DNA from: Sorex araneus
Taxonomy: Eukaryota > Chordata > Mammalia > Eulipotyphla > Soricidae
Length of the DNA: 64,000 nucleotides
Assembly: GCF_027595985.1 (NCBI RefSeq)
Contig: NC_073305.1
Coordinates: 153,400,923 to 153,464,922, forward strand
Reading direction: 5' to 3'
Position numbers and translations under genes: made by a program. Positions within the stretch are counted from its first letter, which is position 1; every line of letters begins with the position of its first letter. Shown piece by piece: positions 1 through 13,340 of the stretch. The notes below the pieces were generated by a model. It had not been told where the DNA came from. It made no database searches and saw only the letters and a list, made by a program, of their open reading frames with translations.

Positions 1-69
1 TTACTCATGACATCTCCATCAGGCACATTAATTTTTGGATTTTCCTGAAGAAAAGAATCTGACTTCATC
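1..69 (-). CDS. KIAA0408: KIAA0408 coding exon, 5' part only (cut by window edge)
   Basis: On the minus strand the acceptor ...TATAG is at 71-70 and coding starts at 69. The first G completes an arginine codon left open by the 2359-2438 exon (phase 2 to 1), followed by 22 codons beginning MKSDSFLQENP. The reading frame is open to the window edge. From memory, human KIAA0408 has MKSDSFLQE directly after the RKRSNHRR motif, which is exactly the join seen here. In human this next exon is the long one holding most of the protein, so most of the gene lies outside this window. The product is an uncharacterised protein; no function is claimed. Confidence 0.88.
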
Positions 70-111
70 CTATACATGACAAAACACAACATATAAGCAA
101 TAATTTTCTTT

Positions 112-772
112 TTTAAAAAAAAATTAGTTATTTTTTAATTAGTGAATCACTGTGAGGGTGCAGTTACAGATTTACATATATTTGTGCTTGTGTTTCCTTC
201 ATACAATGTTTGAGAACCCATCCCTCCACTAGTGCCCATTCTCCACCACCAATGAACCCAGTATCCCTCCCACCCCTCAATCCCATCCCACCACACCCCA
301 CCCCGCCTCTGTGGCAGGGTATTCCCTTTTGTTCTCTCTCTCCTTTTGGGTGTTGTGGTTTTCAATAGGGATATTGAATATTGAATGGCCATCCTGTTCA
401 GTCTCTAGTCTACTCACAGCACGCATCTCCCTTCCCGTGCGGGTTCTACAACCACATTTACTTGGTGTTCCCTTCTCTATCCGGGCTGCCTTTCCCCCCA
501 GCATGTGACGCTGGCTTCCAAGCCATGGAGCCAACCTCCTGGTACTTATTTCTACTATTCTTGGGTGTTAGTCTCCTACTCTGTTATTTTATATTCCACA
601 GATGAGTGCAATCTTTCTATGTCTGTCTTTCTCTTTCTGACTCATTTCTCTTAGCATGATACTCTCCATGTTGATCCACTTATATGCAAAGTTCATGACT
701 TCATCTTTTCTAACAGCTGCATAGTATTCCATTGTATAAATGTACCAAACTTTCTTTAACCAGTCATCTGTT
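112..772 (-). mobile_element. L1 3' end, 5'-truncated, with target-site duplication
   Basis: Reads 3' to 5' on the plus strand. An A-tail at ~112-125 is followed by the L1 3'-terminal G-rich region and the post-ORF2 segment containing ACAATGGAATACT (minus strand). Direct repeats CAATAATTTTCTTT at 98-111 and 773-786 bound it, a 14-bp target-site duplication. Confidence 0.8.
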
Positions 773-792
773 CAATAATTTTCTTTATGATA

Positions 793-955
793 GTTCTGTT
801 TTTTGGTTTTCAGGTCACACATAGCAGTGCTTGGGACATGCACCTGGCTTTGTACTCAGGATCACTTCTGGTGGTGCTCAGGATACCACATGTGATGCTG
901 GAGATCAAACCCTTGTTGTCTTACCCACTGTACTATATTTCTGGACTGACCCCAA
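793..955 (-). mobile_element. SOR-like SINE, degraded
   Basis: Antisense SOR landmarks: TTTTCAGGTCACAC start, CTCAGGATCACTTCTGGTGG core, and a decayed head ending CTGTACTATATTTCTGG. Confidence 0.55.
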
Positions 956-1597
956 AGTAGTCTTTAAAAAACAAAACCAAACCAGGCTTAAGCTATAGAA
1001 TTCTGTTACCATAAGATAAAACCGTTTAAGAGTTTCTTTCAAGATAATACATACTTTAACTCAAACTATGTTTTCAACATCTCATCCTATTACTTGAAAT
1101 TTCACCCATACTCAAGCTAGACTGTGTAACCCTTATGTGTCTTTAATATTGGTGGGCCTGTTTTCGTAAGTTTTCACTTATCCTTTTCTTATCTCCCCTC
1201 TTTTGACCAAAACCATAATTCATTTTGTCAAGTGAACTCAAGTTTTTTTCCATTTTTTCCATTGAATTTGAATAAAATTCTAAATAGTATGACAAAAATC
1301 TAAATAAAAATGAAAGTAGGCCAAAAACTCATCAGGGATGGTAATTTCAAACCAAAAAGGTATATATATAAGTATCATGTGGGACTGAAAGAGAAGTAAA
1401 AATTCTATAAAAATGAGTAGTGTACATGGTATATAGGCAAGGTGAGCATTAAGAAAAATAGTATAATTTCTTCAAGGCAGAATGAAATCTTTGATATGGA
1501 TGTATTATACAGCAGGTTGAGGAAGATTAAGGAAAATAAGGGAAAAACTTTAGTTTAAATGATAATGTTTTGAAATACATATTAAAAATTTTGAATT

Positions 1598-1717
1598 TTG
1601 TTTGCTTTTTTTTGGGTCACACCAGGACTGTGCTCAGGGATTACTCCTGGAAGTGCTCAGGGGACCATATGTGATAGGAACTGAACCCTTACTTACTATA
1701 TTATCTCTCTGGCCCCA
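1598..1717 (-). mobile_element. SOR-like SINE, partial
   Basis: Antisense copy: TTTTTGGGTCACACC, TGCTCAGGGATTACTCCTGG, and a truncated head ATTATCTCTCTGGCCCC. Part of the tRNA-like head is missing. Confidence 0.65.
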
Positions 1718-2357
1718 TATTTTAATTTTTTTCCTAACAGCTATGGTATGATAATGAGTATATCATGTCAAGTGTGACTTGCAAAATAAAATTGTCATGT
1801 AAGACTTACTGAGTTATCAGAACAAAATAACCAACACATCACTTTTACCTAGTTTAATATTTCTGGGAAAGTTTAAATTCAGTCACATAAATCCACTGTG
1901 ACAGCCACTTAACTTAAAAGAATAACAATCTTAACATGATATCTTTCTATTTTGGTGCATCTTCTACTAAAAAATTTATAATTATATATCATGACTATGT
2001 AATTATGTAAAATACTGCACTATTAAATTTGATTTGATCAAAAGAGGTAGTTACTTAGATTAGCCTAGCTGTATATTTTTCTACTGGCAAATGATAAAAG
2101 TGACAAAGAATACATTAGAGGGCATAATCTAGTCTATTCTTTAGAAGTGGAGGCTAAAACTTAATAGGGAAAGAGTAAAGTATTCTTCACATTCAAATTA
2201 CACTGAGAATAAAAGATTTACTTTAAGAATTAGTGAACAGAGGAACACACACATTTAAAAAGTGTTAGCAAGACAGTAAAGGTAGTGTGGATTTATAAAC
2301 TAAAAGCAATATTTTTCTTGCCTTTCCAAAATAAAACATAATAGATAAACCAGCCTA

Positions 2358-3036
<679 letters not shown>

Positions 3037-3064
3037 TTCTTTAGAAAGAGTTTGGGGATAATCA

Positions 3065-3457
<393 letters not shown>

Positions 3458-3849
3458 TTACTCCCTGATTCACTTTGCAATGTGTTTGATACAAAGCACA
3501 CTGTTTGCTGTTCTTGTTGCCACACTACAAAAAAGCTACCATGGAGTTTCCAAACAGACCTCCTAAAATCTGGATTAGCTGGAGCAGCTCTAGTGACACA
3601 TAAAAGATCTCTTTTAGCAGATTAAAGCATGAATAGCAATTTTTCTCTGTAAAATTTAACCTATGAAAAAAATAATAAACCCATTTCACATATAAATATC
3701 ATGATGATACAGCACTTTACAAAATTGGAAGATTTTTCTCCCCTCCCCACAATCAATGACTGATCATTATCTCTAATTGTTTTCAGAGAAAAGTGGAAGT
3801 TTAACCTTGGAGTCATATTTTCCCCTCTTCTTTCCTTTATTGTTGTGTT

Positions 3850-3899
3850 TTATATATATGTATATATTATATATACATATATAATATATATATATATAT
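3850..3899. repeat. AT-rich microsatellite
   Basis: Interrupted (TA)n with TATG/TATAC interruptions, about 50 bp. Confidence 0.85.
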
Positions 3900-3974
3900 T
3901 TCAGCTAACTTGATCACAATAGTGTTAGGGTTTATGGTACACACAATTACCTCATTTCACTGCCATCAAGAGTC

Positions 3975-4325
3975 TACTGCCCACTTGGGAGAGCCTTGCA
4001 AGCTCTCTCATAGCGTATTCATATCCCAAATACAGTAAAAGATATGTACATACCTCTCGGAGAGCCTGGCAAGCTACCGAGAGTATCCTGCTCGCATGGT
4101 AGAGCCTGGTAAGCTACCCATGGCGTATTCAATATGCCAAAAACAGTAATGATAGGTCTCATTCCCCTGATCATGAAAGAGCCTCCAATTGTTGGGAAAG
4201 ATGAGTAAGGAGAGGCTGCTAAAATCTCAGGGCTGAGTGTAAAAGATACGTTACTGGTGCTGGCTCGAGTAAATCGATGAACAATGGGATGACAGTGATA
4301 GAGTGATACACTGCCATCAAAGTTC
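3975..4325 (+). mobile_element. Extended SOR-headed long SINE variant
   Basis: Carries the body of the second SINE type (AGAGCCTGGCAAGCTACC repeats, CGTATTCAATATGCCAAAAA, GTTACTGGTGC, AATCGATGAACAATGGGATG). An extra ~100-bp block at about 4160-4250 contains GCTGCTAAAATCTCAGGG. The same extra block is at 16085-16200 in the other orientation. It has a GTGATAGAGTGATAC-type tail, not an A-tail, and the tRNA-like head is absent. Confidence 0.65.
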
Positions 4326-4387
4326 TTTAGGTTTTCCATTAATGTCCCAATGTCGAGTTCCACTAATTATTACCCACACTCCACCCC

Positions 4388-4508
4388 ACTCTCCCTAGCA
4401 TCCTGTATGGGCCCCTGAGCACCACCAGGAGTAATTCCTGAGTCAAGAGCCAGGAGTAACCCCTGTGCATTGCTGGGTGTGACCCAAAAAGCAAAAAAAA
4501 TAAAAATA
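4388..4508 (+). mobile_element. SOR SINE, 5'-truncated
   Basis: Body from CCTGAGCACCACCAGGAGTA to GTGTGACCCAAAAAGC plus A-tail; the head is missing. Confidence 0.75.
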
Positions 4509-4655
4509 AAAGTCAAGTGTTGCACATTCTAAAATATTTTCTGTCCCGATTAAAACATATATGAGCCTATTTGATGGGATATAATAGAATTCTAGGCTTT
4601 CATTGTCTTTTAGTTTATGTTAATGTGGACCCCAAACAATTTCTTTGTTGGAAAC

Positions 4656-4818
4656 AAAGGAGATCGGGCCACACCCAGCTGTGCTCGGGGATCATTCCTG
4701 ACTCTATGCTCAGGAATCACCTCTGTTGCTGCTCAGGAAACCATATGTGGTTCTGGGGATCTAACTGGGTCTAGCTGCACACAAAGCAGAGCTTTTATCG
4801 CTTTATTATCTCTCTAGG
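4656..4818 (-). mobile_element. SOR-like SINE, diverged
   Basis: Antisense landmarks GGCCACACCCAGCTGTGCTC, ACTCTATGCTCAGGAATCAC, TATTATCTCTCTAGGC. Confidence 0.6.
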
Positions 4819-4869
4819 CAAACTCAAATGATTTCTTGATGAGATTTTAATTTTTCTTTCTTTATTTTC

Positions 4870-4990
4870 TCCAGTTTGGGGCCATACTCCAGAGTTGTCA
4901 GAAGCTACTTCTGGCTTGGTAGTCAGTGGTGTGGGGATTGAACACAGGCATCCTTCACGCAAAGCATGTGCTGACTTATCCTCAGTGTGA
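4870..4990 (-). mobile_element. SOR-like SINE, very diverged
   Basis: Antisense remnant: TTTGGGGCCATACTCCAG, GCTACTTCTGGCTTGG, GGGATTGAACACAGGC. Confidence 0.4.
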
Positions 4991-6143
4991 TAAGGCTAGC
5001 TTGTCTCTGGCTAGAGTAAGGAAATAGATTTTTATTCAAGCTTGAGTTCTGGGAAAGTCTGTTAAATGTCAAAGGAAACTGTCAAATACCTATTAAAACA
5101 AATGGCTTTACATATTACAGTCACATCTTTATGTGTACTACATCTTTTATTCAAGGAACCCGATAACGGATTTATTGCTACTCAATATTTACACAAATCT
5201 TAGATGAGAGAAGCAAAAAATAGTTGATGCCTGAAGGGCAGATGATGCATATGCATTCATTTCCAGACTTATAAATCTATCAGCAGGTGAAGTCAGGGTA
5301 GCATCAAATTGCAGTCATAAATCAACTGTTTTGGCCCCATAAAATTACTTGCATGTAATTTTTGTGGGCATCAAAGTACTGGCTGACCTTGACATATATA
5401 TTAAAGGTACCATGTTAAATTTAAGGATGCTTTTAGTGATATGTACTCTTTTTTGAGGGTCTATGGTTAAAACTGTAATTGTATCAGTTTCAAAATCATG
5501 TACAAAAGTGCTGTTTTTGAGAAAAAGTTTTGTTTATGCTTTCTCAATACTGACGAGTTTAATTCTGATCATTATTGTGTTAGTCCAGATTAATCTAACT
5601 GAGAGGTGTTTCATGGGAATAAAATAGTTATTTGCATCAAAGTAATGGAAGGTTATTTTCATTTTCTCTTTCTAAATAAGTGTTTCAACAAATATGGCAT
5701 ATCTGCACACACATAGAAATAGAAACCTCTACATATATTTCACATTTGATTTTTTTTTTGTCTTTGTCTTTCTCTTTTAGTCTGGGCATGTATTGCTTTA
5801 TATAGAATTGTATATGTCACCTTAGATTCCCTTGAGCAGTTGAGAGATGTATGAATAAACAATATGATATTTGGTATTGATGAAAAACCATTTATTTTAT
5901 AAAGAAATCTGTGATATTTGGTACCCTGTTTTTTGTTGATGTTTACTGATTCTTTGAACAAAAAATATAAGCGGGAAAGATTATAAGCCATAAGATTGTA
6001 ATTATGATAGTTAAAACAATACCATGCATCTATGAACCCTAACATTTTTATTTTAATTATTCCAGGTTTTAGATGAACTAGGCATGTACATCTTGGTTTA
6101 GTAACACCAAAATGTTGGGAACAGAGAAGACTAAGAAAAATAG

Positions 6144-6190
6144 GAGGGGCTGAAGAGATAGTACAGTGGGTAGGGCTGAATAAAAGTATG
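6144..6190 (+). mobile_element. SOR-like SINE head fragment
   Basis: Only the tRNA-like head is visible: GGGGCTGAAGAGATAGTAC then AGTGGGTAGGGCTG. Confidence 0.4.
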
Positions 6191-6404
6191 TTCCTGCCAG
6201 TTACAAAGCAGCTGAGGGGTTAAAAAAAGGTACAGTGATAATATCAGGTATTGGCAGGTATCCTCTATGGGAATTCTGAGTCAGCATATTTTCAAAACAT
6301 TCCTCCAGTTATGGAGCAGTATAGTACTAGCAATAAGACACATAACACTACATACACAGCTACTATCACAGAATGTGGAGGGGAAAATATATATATTTTT
6401 AAAT

Positions 6405-6578
6405 TTTTTGCTTGTTTGCTCTGGGGACAATACTCTATGATACTCAGGGATTAATTCTGTCTCTACACTCAGGAGTCATCCCTGGCAGTGCATGGGTACC
6501 CTATGGGATGCAGGGATCAAACCCAGGTCTGCCAGATGCAAGGCAAGCATTCTACTCACTCTATTATCTCTCCAGCCA
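6405..6578 (-). mobile_element. SOR-like SINE
   Basis: Antisense copy with ACACTCAGGAGTCATCCCTG, CTATGGGATGCAGGGATC, CTATTATCTCTCCAGCC. Complete in length but diverged. Confidence 0.65.
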
Positions 6579-6617
6579 ACAGGAACAATTATTAAAACCT
6601 TCCTGGTTCAAGAACTA

Positions 6618-6800
6618 TTCTCAGAGTGACAGAACTCTGAGGTAGGGTATTTGCCTTGCATGCTGCTGACCCGGGGTTCAATACTTGGCATCACATCTGA
6701 TCCTATGAGCACTACCAGGAGTGACGCCTGAGTGCAGATAGGAGTAATCAATCCCTGAGTGTTGCCGGATGTGGCCCAAAAACCAAAATCAAAAACAAAA
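6618..6800 (+). mobile_element. SOR-like SINE
   Basis: Sense copy: GGTAGGGTATTTGCCTTGCA, B box GGGGTTCAATACT, CACTACCAGGAGTGACGCC, GATGTGGCCCAAAAACC tail. Confidence 0.65.
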
Positions 6801-7344
6801 TCCCAGAAAAGCCTACTGTCTTTTTGATGCTGAAAAAGATAGCAATTAAAATGTTTAATGCTTTCTAATCAATAAGGCTAATATTTGCCTTAGATAAAAT
6901 ATACAGAACTATACACAGAATTATCAGAATCATTACAATGACAGACAAATGTAAACAGGTGGAATATCATTTCAGCTACTAGGATGCTAGGATGAACTAA
7001 TTCTCACTTGTAATTGTTATGCCCGGATGCCTCCACTGTCCCTAACCATTACAAATTGGACTTCAAGGTCTTTTGGGAGGCAGTGACCCATGATTTCAAA
7101 TCAGTTTCTTATTAAATAGGAGTTCTGAATTCTAATTTGACTTAGGCATTCCTTGTTGATCCAATATGAGTTCCCAGGTAGAGGAGTTAAGAAACTGATA
7201 AAAGTACATTTTCCAAAATATAGAGGGAAAAGTACATCCTCTTTTTAATCATTAATCGTATGTTACATGCTTGTCTTTTTATCTTTCTTTTAGAGAACAG
7301 TTTCATAGTCACTCTTTAAAATGTTTTCCTTTTAACCTAAAAAT

Positions 7345-7582
7345 GATGTCACTGTCACTGTCATCCCATGCCAGTTCGAGCGGGCACCAGTAACGTATCT
7401 CATTGTGAGACTTATTGTTACTGTTTTTGGCATATGGAATATGCCACGGGTAGCTTGCCAGGCTCTGCCGTGTGGGCGAAATACTCTGGGTAGTTTGCCA
7501 AGCTCTGGGAGGGGCGGAGGAATCGAACACGGGTCGGCTGCGTGAAAGGCAAATGCCCTACCGCTGTGCTATCACTCCAGCC
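7345..7582 (-). mobile_element. Long SOR-headed SINE with non-A tail
   Basis: On the minus strand: SOR-type tRNA-like head with GGGTCGGCTGCG-type landmarks, a body with two GGCAAGCTACC-like motifs, GTTACTGGTGCCCGCTCGA, and the tail (ATGACAGTGACAGTGACATC). The 9-bp duplication CCTAAAAAT at 7336-7344 and 7583-7591 fixes both ends. Confidence 0.8.
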
Positions 7583-8342
7583 CCTAAAAATTATATTTTA
7601 TTCAAAACCAATTATATTGCTACTATGAAATATATTTTCAATATAAACACATAAAGTACCAACTGTAAAGGCTCACTAATAAAAATCACCATACTGACAA
7701 TGTGAAAAAACCCTAGTAAGTCAATAATATGAAGACTATCAGTAGAAAGCAAGATAAGTATAAATACTCTGTAATATAAATATGTAAAGAAAATATTCCA
7801 GGTAAATCAAACTGAGAAATACTTAACAGGTATAAAATGGCTACTTGTATGAAAGTTATGGAAGGTATGTTCATTGTCTATTTATTAATAACTGTTTCAA
7901 TAAATCTGGCATATATAAACAGAAAAAATATTGAGTTCACTGTCATGTTCTGCTTGATATGTGACATATCCTTTGATTATGCCAAATTATTATTCGACAG
8001 AAATCATGTCAGAAAAAACTGCTTTTTAAATGGCCAATTGTAATCTTGCTAATATGTACTTAACCAAGTACATTTTTCATGTTTCCTTGTAGTGTCCTAC
8101 ATTTGAATATTTGTGCAAAATACACACCTCACTTTTGATACCAAGGCATTTGAGTCAGAAATACACTGATACATTTTTAAAGTGATATGTCAACTTAACT
8201 TTATGTGAACCAATAAAATAAGCACAGTGCCTATGTAAGATTCTATTTTTGCTCTAGTAAATGTCACTCCGACATGAATCTCATAGGTGGAATAAGAAAA
8301 AGCTTTCAATACAAAATAAACTTTAACATAGCTTTCATTTTA

Positions 8343-8621
<279 letters not shown>

Positions 8622-8980
8622 CTTTAAAATAAAGCCTAATAAGACATAAAGAGAAGAGAAATCCAAATTCTCGCATTTTCTGAAAACATTTTGATCGAGA
8701 ACCAGTGACATAAAGTAGAGGAAAATTAGACTTATAAGAAAAAAGAATAATAATTTGATTAAGAAAAGACTAACATGGAGGGAGCGTGGTAGTGTCTATA
8801 TCTAGTACTTTCCTTCATTTTTAAGACTAGATAACAAAGTTATAGTGGACAAGATGGTTGAGTACACCTGTGAAATATAAGCATTCCTTTAGCTAATCAC
8901 TTAAAATAAAGATAGATTTTTTAAATAAATATCAAAGAGTGGAAGTATGAAGTTTAATGGATTGGTCTCCTCTATAAAAC

Positions 8981-9150
8981 CTGGAGCTGGAGGCATAGTA
9001 CAAAGGGTAGAATGTTTGCCTTGAATGTGCCAGACCAATCCAGGTTTGATGCCCCACACCTCATATAGTCCCTTGAGCCCATCAGGAGTGATCGCTGAAT
9101 GCAGAGCCAGTAGTAAACCTTGAAAATCACTAGGTATAGCCCCCTCCTGT
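8981..9150 (+). mobile_element. SOR-like SINE, diverged
   Basis: GGAGCTGGAGGCATAGTACA head, CCAGGTTTGATGCC B box, CATCAGGAGTGATCGCTG body, GGTATAGCCCCC end. Confidence 0.6.
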
Positions 9151-9799
9151 CCTCGCCAACCCTACAAAAAGTAGATTTACTCTTGTAACACAACCGGACA
9201 AGATCATATATGTATGAGACGTAAAGTCCTCAACCTATGTGGGAATTCAGTCTCAATTTATATTCAGGGTTCAAACCAGGGCCAAACATGGTTCTTGTAT
9301 TAACCAGGACCCTAAAGTTGGTAGTTAATCTGGAAATAACGAAAGATAAAAGTTACAAAAATTTACTATCGTCATTTTACTTCTTTGAATAAAGTATAAA
9401 AGCAGAAAAACTCCTGGGAGCCACATGCTAAAATTTATTTATATTCTCTTTATATAGTATATACCAGAATTTACTTAGAATATTAAGGTCAGAGAACTGG
9501 AGAAATAATTTTTCTCAGTTTGTTATATATTCCCAGTAACATTAAGCAGTCACTGGGTTAATTAGATTTATGTTTTAAATTAAGTATGTTTAGGCTTTGA
9601 ATATGAATTTTTTTTACTTTTAGAAATAAGCGACCTAAAATTTCTTGTGATATTTACCTTACATAAAAATACAAATATTCACAGGAGTTTATAAAAACTA
9701 AATGACATGCGTGTATGGAATGAAAAGTGGCTTAAGAACTTTTTAACTACTAATTTTATTTTCTTTTATTACTTTTTATTCTTATAATTTTTATTTATT

Positions 9800-10235
9800 T
9801 ATATATATATTTCTTGAGTCACTGTGAAATACAGAGTTTCAAAGTAGATTATGGGCAGGTCTCAGTCATATGTTCCAACACCCATTCCTCTACCAGTGTA
9901 CATTTCCCACCACCAATGTCCTCAGTTTCCCTCCCGCCACCCACTCCCCAGCCTGTCTTTATGGCAGGCACTTCCCTTTTTTTCTCTCTCTGTCTCTGCC
10001 TTTCTCTCTGTCTGTCTCCCCTTTGGGGCATTATGGTTTGCAATAGAGATACTGATAGGTTATCATATTTGTTCCTTTACCTACTTTCAGCACTCAATTC
10101 TTATCCAGAGTGAGCATTCCAACTATCATTGTCATGATGGTCCCTTTTCTATCACAACCACCTTCTTCCCCAGCATTTGAAGTAGGCTTCCAACCATGGA
10201 CCAATCCCCCTGGTCCTTGTTTCTATTGTATTGGT
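9800..10235 (-). mobile_element. L1 3' end
   Basis: Antisense L1 3' region sharing GAGTCACTGTGA, CAACACCCATTCCTC, CCACCACCAATGTCC and the TCTC-rich block with the 112-772 copy. Confidence 0.65.
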
Positions 10236-10656
10236 ATCATGTTGGTTTTTTTTTGTAATAAAGCTTGCTCCAGCTTTCATTGAAAATAATTTTTATTAGT
10301 AAAGTCATATAATTTTAATAAAAGATGTTTAAAATGTCTAAGGTAATCAAATCTTAAGATGTTCGACTGTTTAGTGTTCTAAGTTATGGCCAAAATGTCT
10401 TAACTTATATGCCTGAAATTTATACCAATATGGACAAAGATTCTGAGAGTCACTTAGCTGCCTGGGCTCTGCATTGAGAAAATGAAATGACAAGACCGGG
10501 CAGTAATTCCACTGTCCCAAATTTAAGATAACACTGAGGGATATTTTTTAAAAATATTATTCAACATATTATCCAAGTGGAAAATATATGTACATATATA
10601 TTGACCTTCAGCATGTCAATTTATTAGACTAATATGAATCAAAATTGTTTTTACTA

Positions 10657-10714
10657 TATGCAGGGCTTTATCTCCAAAAATACCCTATGCAGGGCTTTAT
10701 CTCCAAAAATACCC
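10657..10714. repeat. Perfect 2 x 29-bp tandem duplication
   Basis: Two identical adjacent 29-bp units (10657-10685 and 10686-10714), each starting TATGCAGGGCTTTATCTCC. Confidence 0.95.
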
Positions 10715-12024
10715 TAGTAAACTGAAATCTATATTACTGGTTTCCTATCACTTTGCTACAGATTCTTTGGTCAATTTTACCTGTTCATTTGACACTAACA
10801 ATAGTATGACTAATTCATACAAGAAGATATAACTGCATATTGGGTGCTAAGATATGCTCAGTTTTTTATTTATTTTATCCAATTAGTCATGCTTTTTCTG
10901 ATCACAGTTTTTATCCTATTACCCTTCTTCCCACTTGCTACCTTCCCATAGGACAAACTTGAGAAAATCCAAGTTGTCCCCAAATAAGCATGTCATTGAA
11001 AAAATTAATTAAAATACGGAACACACAAATTTGGGACATAAGGGGTTGAAGAGTGATTGAGCAACACTCAGCTGTTCTCTGCACTCCTGGTTGTATTGAT
11101 AGGACCAGAAGACAAGCAAGCTTCTTACCAAAGTATCTTTCCAGCACCCCAAATTTTGTTTTTTGTTTGGTCAATAAGTCACTGATCTTGAACTCCTAGC
11201 AATTTTTTAAGTTTGTATTATAGTTATTCACACTAAATGCAGATGGTACTTATTTACAAAGCCTAGCAGACATCTTTAAAACTGTATGTAATTAACTGTG
11301 AACTGAACCCATCTTGTTTTTACAAGCAGGTATTTAACACTGAACTTCACAGGAAGAGGGAAGAGTGATGTGGTTTAAGATAGCAAGAGATAGTTGAAAA
11401 GTTAACCATGGAAGTTACAGAAATGGAACAGACTCTTTTTAACCAATTTAGAAAATACTTCAGTCTCACTTCTTAAAACTTGGAACATATCCAGAAATCA
11501 TCACAAAGTTTCCCCTTACAATTATGATGTAGCCAACAGTTCAATTCTTTTCCCATTCCTTTATCAAACAACTTACATACCAGTTAAAAGGTACCAGGCC
11601 CTTTTTTCCTTTGAACTGAAGAAAAGTGTCCTGTAAATATTTTAATCAGACTTGCTCTGGTATCTGCTCTGAACATAAATACAGGTAATGTTCCCAGATT
11701 AGAGATGAATCTCTACTTAAGTTCAAAAAGCCAAAAACATTACTTAATATGAAGATCGATGGATGTACAGAGCTTCTCTTTCCAGGACCAGCAAGGTTCT
11801 TATTGCCAAGATATTTAATGATTATGAGTCAAAAAGAAGACTTTGAGAGAAATTCCTGTACAATATCATCTTAGCCCATTTTAAGTTGATTTGTTTAAGC
11901 ACCATCTCTCACCGCAAATATCAACTATAATATGGTTTAAATACATTGCTTCATTTTCGAAAAAATTAAGTGGGGGCCACAGAGTCTGAAGAGATATAAT
12001 GCTTTTTAAAAGACTTAATATGAG

Positions 12025-12188
12025 ACCAGATAAAATAGCCAGTAGCGTGCTTCTCTTGCATATGGCTGACCTGGGTTCAATATCTGGCATGCCATATGAT
12101 CCCCTGAGCACACCAGGAGTGATTCTTGAGAGCAGATCCAGGAGTAACACTTGAGCATCACCAGGTGTGGCCCCCAAACTAAAAAATA
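12025..12188 (+). mobile_element. SOR-like SINE
   Basis: GGGTTCAATATCTGGC B box, CATATGATCCCCTGAGCAC, GAGCATCACCAGGTGTGGCC then A-rich tail. Confidence 0.7.
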
Positions 12189-12289
12189 ATAAAACTGAAT
12201 AAAATAACAAAAGATTTAACATCATAGGATAAAACCTGATAAAGGTTTGTTGGTTTCATCTTTATGTGTCATTCCTTTCTCTTTTTCTT

Positions 12290-12465
12290 TTTTTTGTGGG
12301 GGAGATGGAGGACACATCCAGCAGTACTCAGGGCTTATCAACTTACTCCAGATTCTGTGCTCAAAGGTCCTGGTGGTCATTTGGGGACCATATACAGTGC
12401 TGAGAGTCTGAACAGGGCCTGGTAGGTTCCTTAATTCCTGTACTCTCTCATTACCTTTCCTCTTT
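12290..12465 (-). mobile_element. SOR-like SINE, diverged
   Basis: Antisense remnant: CCAGCAGTACTCAGGGC, GGGGACCATATACAGTGC, TCTCATTACCTTTCC. Confidence 0.5.
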
Positions 12466-13224
12466 TTTAACCCTAACTTTCTCTTTCTCCCTTTGCCTAC
12501 CCTTCTCTACATGTGTCCTTCTTTGAAATAAAACAATCTTTTATTTTTGTTTAATTAGTAAATAGAAGCCAAACTCTGTAAGCTCATACAATCATTTTCC
12601 TTGGTTCTCTATATTTTTCAAGTATCTTAAGGGTTTGTGGCAAGTTAAATACTTAGAATTTTATTGTGAGTAAAATTCTGAGTACACGACTCTTACATAA
12701 AACTTTTTGTTATAATTCTCCTTAACTTTTTTTATTCAGCCAATGGGAAAATTTTATAGGGACATAGTGTTCTGTGGTGAAAAGATATGGAGAAAAGTGG
12801 ATCAGAGATTCAAAAACTCAATTTTAGTGCTCTCATTGAGACAAGTATAAGAGTTCTCTTTGTTCCGAGTTGTCACACTTTATTATTCGCCCACGAATAC
12901 TGGCATCTCTGTAGGAAAGAAGGAAGGGCTTCTGCTTGCTACACTGCCCCGCATCTCTTTGACTTTTTACTTCATTTAACACTCTCCACAATTTCATTTG
13001 GGCACAAATTTATGAAATCAAATGTAAAAGGACAGAGTGAACTGCATTAGCAATCATATAAATGTTCTTTCACAAGCTAGCTTTAATAACCCATTTTATT
13101 TCCCTGTCCCAAGGGCTGACAGTCAGCGTGGCTGAGTTGTGAAACATAAGCAAGGAGAGGGAAGGGACAAGTTCTGCCAAACTTCCAGCCCTACTAGTGG
13201 GCAAAATTGAAGCATAACCCAAGG

Positions 13225-13340
13225 GGTTAAAGAGAAGTCTCAATGGGTTGGAGCGCACGCTTTCAAGTGGGAGGCCTGGGCGTGAAGCTGGGGGTAGCCT
13301 ATGAGCTTGACTGGGTGTGGCTCCCAAACAAAAATAAACC
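13225..13340 (+). mobile_element. SOR-like SINE remnant
   Basis: Head-like GGGTTGGAGCGCACGC and end GACTGGGTGTGGCTCCCAA with A-rich tail; the centre is mostly deleted. Confidence 0.35.
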
